DNA from: Thermococcus sp. 21S9
Lineage (GTDB): Archaea; Methanobacteriota_B; Thermococci; Thermococcales; Thermococcaceae
DNA: 64,000 nt
Direction: 5' to 3'
Assembly: GCF_012027635.1 (NCBI RefSeq)
Contig: NZ_SNUS01000001.1
Coordinates: forward strand, 1-64,000
The stretch's first letter is position 1; each line of letters begins with the position of its first letter. Positions 60,543-64,000 of this stretch are shown here, one piece after another. The notes below the pieces were generated by a model. The model ran no database searches. It saw only the letters and a program-made list of their open reading frames with translations, and was not told the origin of the DNA. The position numbers were made by a program, and so were the translations under genes.

Positions 60543-61229
60543 ATGCACATCGAGAGGCTCGATTTTGAAAACTCTCCATATATCGGCGTTTACGGCTTCG
60601 CCACCGACAGGGTAGCCATCATTAGAGAGGGCCTCGGCGAGAAGAAGTTAGAGACCCTCAGAGAAGTTCTGAAGGTCCCGCTCATCGAGACGAGCGTCAT
60701 GAAGTCGCGCATCGTCGGCATATTCGTTGCCGGCAACTCCAACGCCCTGATAGTCCCCTGGTACATCTGGGACGCCGAGCTCGACTTCATAAACGACCAG
60801 CTCAGGGAGTACGGTATTGACATGGAGGTCGTCCCCTTCCAGAGCAGGCTCACCGCCTTCGGAAACCTGATTCTCGCCAACGACAAGGGTGCTTTAGTTA
60901 GCAAGGACTTCACGATGGAGGAAGCGAGGAAGATTGAGGACATACTCGGCGTTCCGGTTGAGCGGGGAGTCATAGCCGATTACACCGCGGTTGGAAGCGT
61001 CGGCGTCGTTACCAACAAGGGCGGTCTCGTGCACCCCGAGGCGACCGACGAGGAGCTTGAGTGGCTGAGCGACCTCTTCAAGGTCGATATATACGTTGGA
61101 ACCGCCAACATGGGCGTTCCCTTCGTTGGCTCGTGCATGATAGCCAACTCGCACGGCGTCGTCGTCGGACACCTGACGACGGGTCCTGAGATAGTGAAGA
61201 TTGAAGAGGCTTTAGGCTTCCTCGGATAA
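60543..61229 (+). CDS. tif6: Translation initiation factor aIF6
   Basis: 228 residues, a pentein-fold anti-association factor that keeps large subunits from joining small ones. NSPYIGVYGFATDRVA at the start, IVGIFVAGNSNALIVP, TAFGNLILANDKGALVS and VGSVGVVTNKGGLVHP are its repeat units. TTTAGAGGTGAAG precedes the ATG. The conserved grouping with L39e and L31e is typical of archaea. Confidence 0.97.
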   Translation: MHIERLDFENSPYIGVYGFATDRVAIIREGLGEKKLETLREVLKVPLIETSVMKSRIVGIFVAGNSNALIVPWYIWDAELDFINDQLREYGIDMEVVPFQSRLTAFGNLILANDKGALVSKDFTMEEARKIEDILGVPVERGVIADYTAVGSVGVVTNKGGLVHPEATDEELEWLSDLFKVDIYVGTANMGVPFVGSCMIANSHGVVVGHLTTGPEIVKIEEALGFLG

Positions 61230-61274
61230 AGCTTAAAAGTTCACCTTCAAAGGCCCGCTGAAGGAGGGATGGAA

Positions 61275-61508
61275 ATGGAGGTCAAGGTCTACCGCGTTAA
61301 GGGAATCTTCCAGAGGGGTAAGCTCAAACAGCCCTTCACCAAGGAGTACCGCGCTCTCAAGCCGGAGCACGTCGTTGAGCTGGTTTATTCGGAGATAGGG
61401 AGCAAGCACCGCGTTCCAAGGACCAAGATATGGATTGAGAGCATCGAGGAGATAAAGCCGGAAGAGGCCGAGAACCCGATAGTCAGGAGGCTCAGCCTCG
61501 AGCTCTGA
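61275..61508 (+). CDS. rplX: Ribosomal protein L18Ae (LX)
   Basis: 77 residues, [15 protein letters not shown], with [27 protein letters not shown] typical of LX. The first ATG at 61269 touches AAGGAGGG, so the second at 61275 is a better start. In many archaea a prefoldin alpha gene follows; here a converging PP-loop gene overlaps its end by 17 bases. Confidence 0.93.
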   Translation: MEVKVYRVKGIFQRGKLKQPFTKEYRALKPEHVVELVYSEIGSKHRVPRTKIWIESIEEIKPEEAENPIVRRLSLEL

Positions 61509-62106
61509 TTTCTCTTTTCCACCCCAGAACCCTTGACTGATAGTGCCTCTTGGGGAAGATTTTGAGCGGGTCTATGCCATTCTCCCTGAGGAGATACCTC
61601 AGCTCGACCTCGTAGTCTGCCTTTTCAAGCTCCTCGCTCTCCCGGATTTCGACTACAAAGAGCCTCTCGGTCAGCTCGCGTATCGTCTTGTAGCCGAGGC
61701 CGAGGAGGGGCCGAATGTAGGCAACGCCGAAGCGGTCCTCCAGCGACCTCGCTTTAGGCAAATCGAGGAGCGGAACCCTGTCGTCTCTCCGCGTCCCATC
61801 ACTCACCTTTTCCACCTCGGGAAGAGAAGCCAGAGCCTCCAGAGCCCTTTCGTGAATGAACTGTATCGCGTTGTTCGGGTGGCCGTCGCTTATTGCCATC
61901 TCCCCTGCTGTTTCAAGGATTTCACGGGGAAGCTCCAGAACTCTATGCTTGAAGCCGAGCCTTTCAGCGGTCTCCCTCGCGTACCTCCAGTTGTCGAGCA
62001 GGCCGAAGGTGACCGTTACGAGCTCAACCTCGTAGCCGAGCTGGCTTAGAATCCACGCCGACAGACTTGAATCCTTCCCGCCGGAGTAGAGGTGGTGAAC
62101 CTTCAT
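61492..62106 (-). CDS. PP-loop ATP pyrophosphatase-like protein
   Basis: 204 residues. [15 protein letters not shown] (residues 5-19) is the PP-loop of N-type ATP pyrophosphatases that adenylate a carboxyl or amide oxygen. [11 protein letters not shown] is conserved in the archaeal group. It does not have the tRNA-binding or glutaminase domains of ThiI, TtuA or AsnB, nor the two-domain layout of diphthine-ammonia ligase. Function unknown. ATG 62106 follows GGTGATG. Its end overlaps L18Ae. Confidence 0.8.
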   Translation of the reverse strand: MKVHHLYSGGKDSSLSAWILSQLGYEVELVTVTFGLLDNWRYARETAERLGFKHRVLELPREILETAGEMAISDGHPNNAIQFIHERALEALASLPEVEKVSDGTRRDDRVPLLDLPKARSLEDRFGVAYIRPLLGLGYKTIRELTERLFVVEIRESEELEKADYEVELRYLLRENGIDPLKIFPKRHYQSRVLGWKREIRARG

Positions 62107-62183
62107 CGTCATCACCGTCCCGGGCTTATTAGCGACCGCAGGGGTTATTAAGGGTTGAGTGTAATACCATATCGGTGAAGGTA

Positions 62184-62432
62184 ATGCCAGTCGTCACGAA
62201 GAAATACCAGGTCACGATACCCAAGGAGGTTCGGGAGGCGCTTGGAATAAAGGCAGGAGATGAGGTGGTTTTCGTTAGGGAGGGAAATCGTTACGTTTTG
62301 ATGAAGCTTACTGACCTCCTCAAGGAGCTTAGCGAGATAACAAGCGACATAGACGAGACAGTTGAAGAAGTTAGGCAGGGACTGGCGAGGGGTATAGAAC
62401 GCTCTCTGCGCGAGCTGGAGGGAGAGGAATGA
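62184..62432 (+). CDS. vapB: AbrB/SpoVT-type antitoxin
   Basis: 82 residues. MPVVTKKYQVTIPKEVREALGIKAGDEVVFV is an AbrB domain, and the rest is acidic helical tail. ATG 62184 follows GGTGAAGG; the GTG at 62175 is part of that site. It overlaps the vapC start by four bases. Confidence 0.88.
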   Translation: MPVVTKKYQVTIPKEVREALGIKAGDEVVFVREGNRYVLMKLTDLLKELSEITSDIDETVEEVRQGLARGIERSLRELEGEE

Positions 62433-62824
62433 ACGTTGTGCTTGATACCAACGTCTTCAACAACAGGACCTTTCTCGAATGGTTGAGGCACTCAGACCTT
62501 GAGCCAGTAACGAGTTCGGTGGTTTATATGGAACTGCTCTACAAATATGCCAGACGAAAGGGTCTCGCCGAAGCTAGGAGCAAGTTAATGGCCGTTTTCA
62601 ACTCGCTGGCAATTGAGGTTATGGACTTTGATTGGGAATGTGCAGAGCTTGCGGTGGAATCTGCCCTCGGTCGCTGGGACTTCTCGAAGAACGCGAGGGA
62701 CTACATGATAGGCTCATTGGCTCTGAAGCTCAACGCTCCGCTGGTTACCTACAACAAGAAGCACTTCAGCTGGCTTCCCGAGGTTCTAACGCCTGAGGAT
62801 GTCATGGAGAGGTTCGGCAAATAG
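62429..62824 (+). CDS. vapC: PIN-domain toxin VapC
   Basis: 131 residues. Active-site acids occur in MNVVLDTNVFNNR, SVVYMELLYKY, NARDYMIGSLAL and TYNKKHF, where the fourth acid is replaced by Lys-His. The last PIN position is thus changed, which is common in some VapC. Predicted RNase. Confidence 0.88.
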   Translation: MNVVLDTNVFNNRTFLEWLRHSDLEPVTSSVVYMELLYKYARRKGLAEARSKLMAVFNSLAIEVMDFDWECAELAVESALGRWDFSKNARDYMIGSLALKLNAPLVTYNKKHFSWLPEVLTPEDVMERFGK

Positions 62825-62882
62825 CCTTAAAAGGCCAACCTTTTTAAGGCCCTTCCGGGCGAGAGGTTAAGAGGTGAGAGAG

Positions 62883-63293
62883 ATGGAGAAACGCTTACCC
62901 GGTAAAGTGAGGAGAGCTCTGCGCGCGAGATACTACGACATCGAACCGCGAGCGTGGATTGGTAAGAAGGGTCTCGCCGAGAGCGTGATTGAGGAGATTG
63001 AGACACAGCTTGAGAAGGACGGTGTCCTTAAGGTCGAGATAAGGAAGGGAGCGCTCATCTCGACCGGAATGGACAGGAAGGCCATAGCGGAGAAGGTAGC
63101 TGAGCTCACCGACAGCGAGCTGATAGACGTCAGGGGCAAAAGGTTTATATTGTTCAAACCGAGGGAAGGCTGGGAAAGGTATTTAAGGCGCCTTGAAAGA
63201 AAGGCGTCGGCTGAGAGGCGGGAGAAGCCCGTCCGTAAAGTCAGGCTCGACATCGCTAACTTCAGGAAGAAGTTTAGAAAGGGGAGGGATTGA
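62883..63293 (+). CDS. YhbY/CRM-domain RNA-binding protein
   Basis: 136 residues. WIGKKGLAESVIEEIETQLEKDGVLKVEIRKGA is a CRM (CRS1-YhbY) domain, with the GxxG-like loop IGKKG near residue 28; the C-terminal tail is very basic. Bacterial YhbY binds pre-50S subunits, so a role in ribosome assembly fits its place before S19e. ATG 62883 follows GAGGTGAGAG. Confidence 0.9.
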   Translation: MEKRLPGKVRRALRARYYDIEPRAWIGKKGLAESVIEEIETQLEKDGVLKVEIRKGALISTGMDRKAIAEKVAELTDSELIDVRGKRFILFKPREGWERYLRRLERKASAERREKPVRKVRLDIANFRKKFRKGRD

Positions 63294-63296
63294 AAG

Positions 63297-63749
63297 ATGG
63301 CGACTGTCTATGACGTTCCCGGTGACCTGCTCGTCGAGAGGGTCGCGCAGGCACTCAAAGAGGTTGAGGAGATAAAGCCCCCCGAGTGGGCGCCCTTCGT
63401 TAAGACCGGAAGGCACAAGGAGAGACTTCCAGAGCAGGACGACTGGTGGTACTACCGCGTTGCCAGCATACTCAGAAAGGTCTACATCGACGGCCCCGTC
63501 GGAATCGAGAGGCTCAGGACCTGGTACGGGGGCAGGAAGAACCGCGGACACGCCCCGGAGCACTTCTACAAGGCCGGAGGAAGCATAATCAGGAAGGCCC
63601 TCCAGCAGCTTGAAGCGGCCGGTTTCGTCCAGAAGGTTCCAGGAGAGGGAAGGGTCATAACCCCGAAGGGCCAGAGCTTCCTTGACAAGATTGCCACCGA
63701 GCTCAAGAAGGAGCTTGAGGAGCAGATTCCGGAGCTCAAGAAGTACTGA
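63297..63749 (+). CDS. rps19e: Ribosomal protein S19e
   Basis: 150 residues. [18 protein letters not shown] at the start, [32 protein letters not shown] in the middle and a winged-helix end with [13 protein letters not shown] and GRVITPKGQ. Small-subunit protein needed for 40S/30S maturation. Three bases after the CRM gene, so co-translated. Confidence 0.97.
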   Translation: MATVYDVPGDLLVERVAQALKEVEEIKPPEWAPFVKTGRHKERLPEQDDWWYYRVASILRKVYIDGPVGIERLRTWYGGRKNRGHAPEHFYKAGGSIIRKALQQLEAAGFVQKVPGEGRVITPKGQSFLDKIATELKKELEEQIPELKKY

Positions 63750-63822
63750 GCTCCCCTTTTCTCACATCCCACCCAATACCTTTTTAACTCCCGCTTCTGA
63801 GCCTGAACCGGAGGTGAGGGGC

Positions 63823-64000
63823 ATGGCCGAGGACATTGAGGAGATTAGGAAGCGCAAGCTCATGGAGCTTCAGAAGAAGTACCTCGAACAGCAGAAGGCC
63901 CAGGAGGAGGCAATAAAGCAGGAGATGGAACTCCAGGCCCAGATTGACGCGATAATGAGGAAAATCCTGACGCCGGACGCGAGGGAGAGGCTCGGTCGCG
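63823..64000 (+). CDS. PDCD5-family DNA-binding protein (partial)
   Basis: First 59 codons before the window ends. It begins MAEDIEEIRKRKLMELQKKY, then a long Gln/Glu/Lys helix, IDAIMRKILTPDARERLGR: the TFAR19/PDCD5 pattern, in which the last segment starts the three-helix core. GGAGGTGAGG precedes ATG 63823. Continues past 64000. Usually follows S19e in archaea. Confidence 0.92.
   Translation, partial: MAEDIEEIRKRKLMELQKKYLEQQKAQEEAIKQEMELQAQIDAIMRKILTPDARERLGR

Noticed and set aside
1-64000. tRNA, rRNA, transposase or replication origin
   Set aside because: I read both strands of the gaps and saw no cloverleaf, no rRNA core sequence, no IS ends and no Orc1/Cdc6 gene with ORB repeats.

Overview
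The window is a 64 kb piece of a hyperthermophilic euryarchaeal chromosome, almost certainly a Thermococcus species (Thermococcales). Supporting signs are the KorDABC/KorABC 2-oxoacid ferredoxin oxidoreductase cluster, archaeal class I fructose-bisphosphate aldolase with a TATCAC-N5-GTGATA type glycolytic motif, ribosomal proteins L39e/L31e/L18Ae/S19e, aIF6, the PINA ATPase, FtsY, prefoldins, a CGP-CTERM surface protein, GC-rich coding DNA, GGTGA-type ribosome binding sites and archaeal TATA boxes. No rRNA, tRNA, transposase, IS element, intein or cas gene was found.

Layout. 1-631: end of a CRISPR array whose leader lies on its right. 1.1-14.4 kb: a phosphoribosyltransferase, a secreted HELGH protein, an orphan ZnuA-like lipid-side metal binder, a BMP-family nucleoside-type ABC importer (its binding lipoprotein looks circularly permuted), FtsY, SurE, a VapBC pair and the archaeosine radical-SAM enzyme. 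14.5-19.9 kb: seven-gene korDABC-korABC operon. 19.9-21.6 kb: second-type prefoldin pair, DUF192 protein and a PTPS/QueD homologue. 21.6-22.6 kb: second CRISPR array, built from two repeat variants and carrying a duplicated spacer. 23.1-41.7 kb: Maf, PINA, MinD, GPN GTPase, AsnB, glycosyltransferase, Sua5, TPR protein, nucleotidyltransferase, VapBC, SerRS, a Vps4-like AAA ATPase, MoeA, a 46-residue acidic peptide, a DPG-motif RNase H-like protein and the CDC48/VAT unfoldase. 41.8-43.3 kb: an AT-rich secreted pilin-like gene that looks acquired. 43.3-53.4 kb: sugar epimerase, PurA, a PepSY-like repeat protein, lipase, VapBC, an ArsA/DUF59 mini-operon and CstA. 53.5-57.1 kb: biotin-bearing decarboxylase/carboxylase subunit, aldolase and biotin ligase. 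57.2-64 kb: aspartate transporter, CGP-CTERM protein, two ribosomal-protein clusters, a PP-loop enzyme and a fourth VapBC.

How they fit: the cell looks like a peptide- and sugar-fermenting heterotroph. KOR enzymes oxidise 2-oxoacids from amino acids to acyl-CoA with ferredoxin; the Asp/Glu transporter, CstA, BMP importer and ZnuA-like protein feed it; biotin ligase charges the biotin domain encoded about 1 kb away; aldolase is under a glycolytic operator. Two candidate C/D-box guide RNAs (10349-10406 and 23670-23727) were found by eye in intergenic DNA; each carries a guide that can pair with conserved 23S rRNA. Several promoters carry clear dyads (purA, korD, cstA, gltP, the AAA gene), suggesting local repressors or activators not encoded here.
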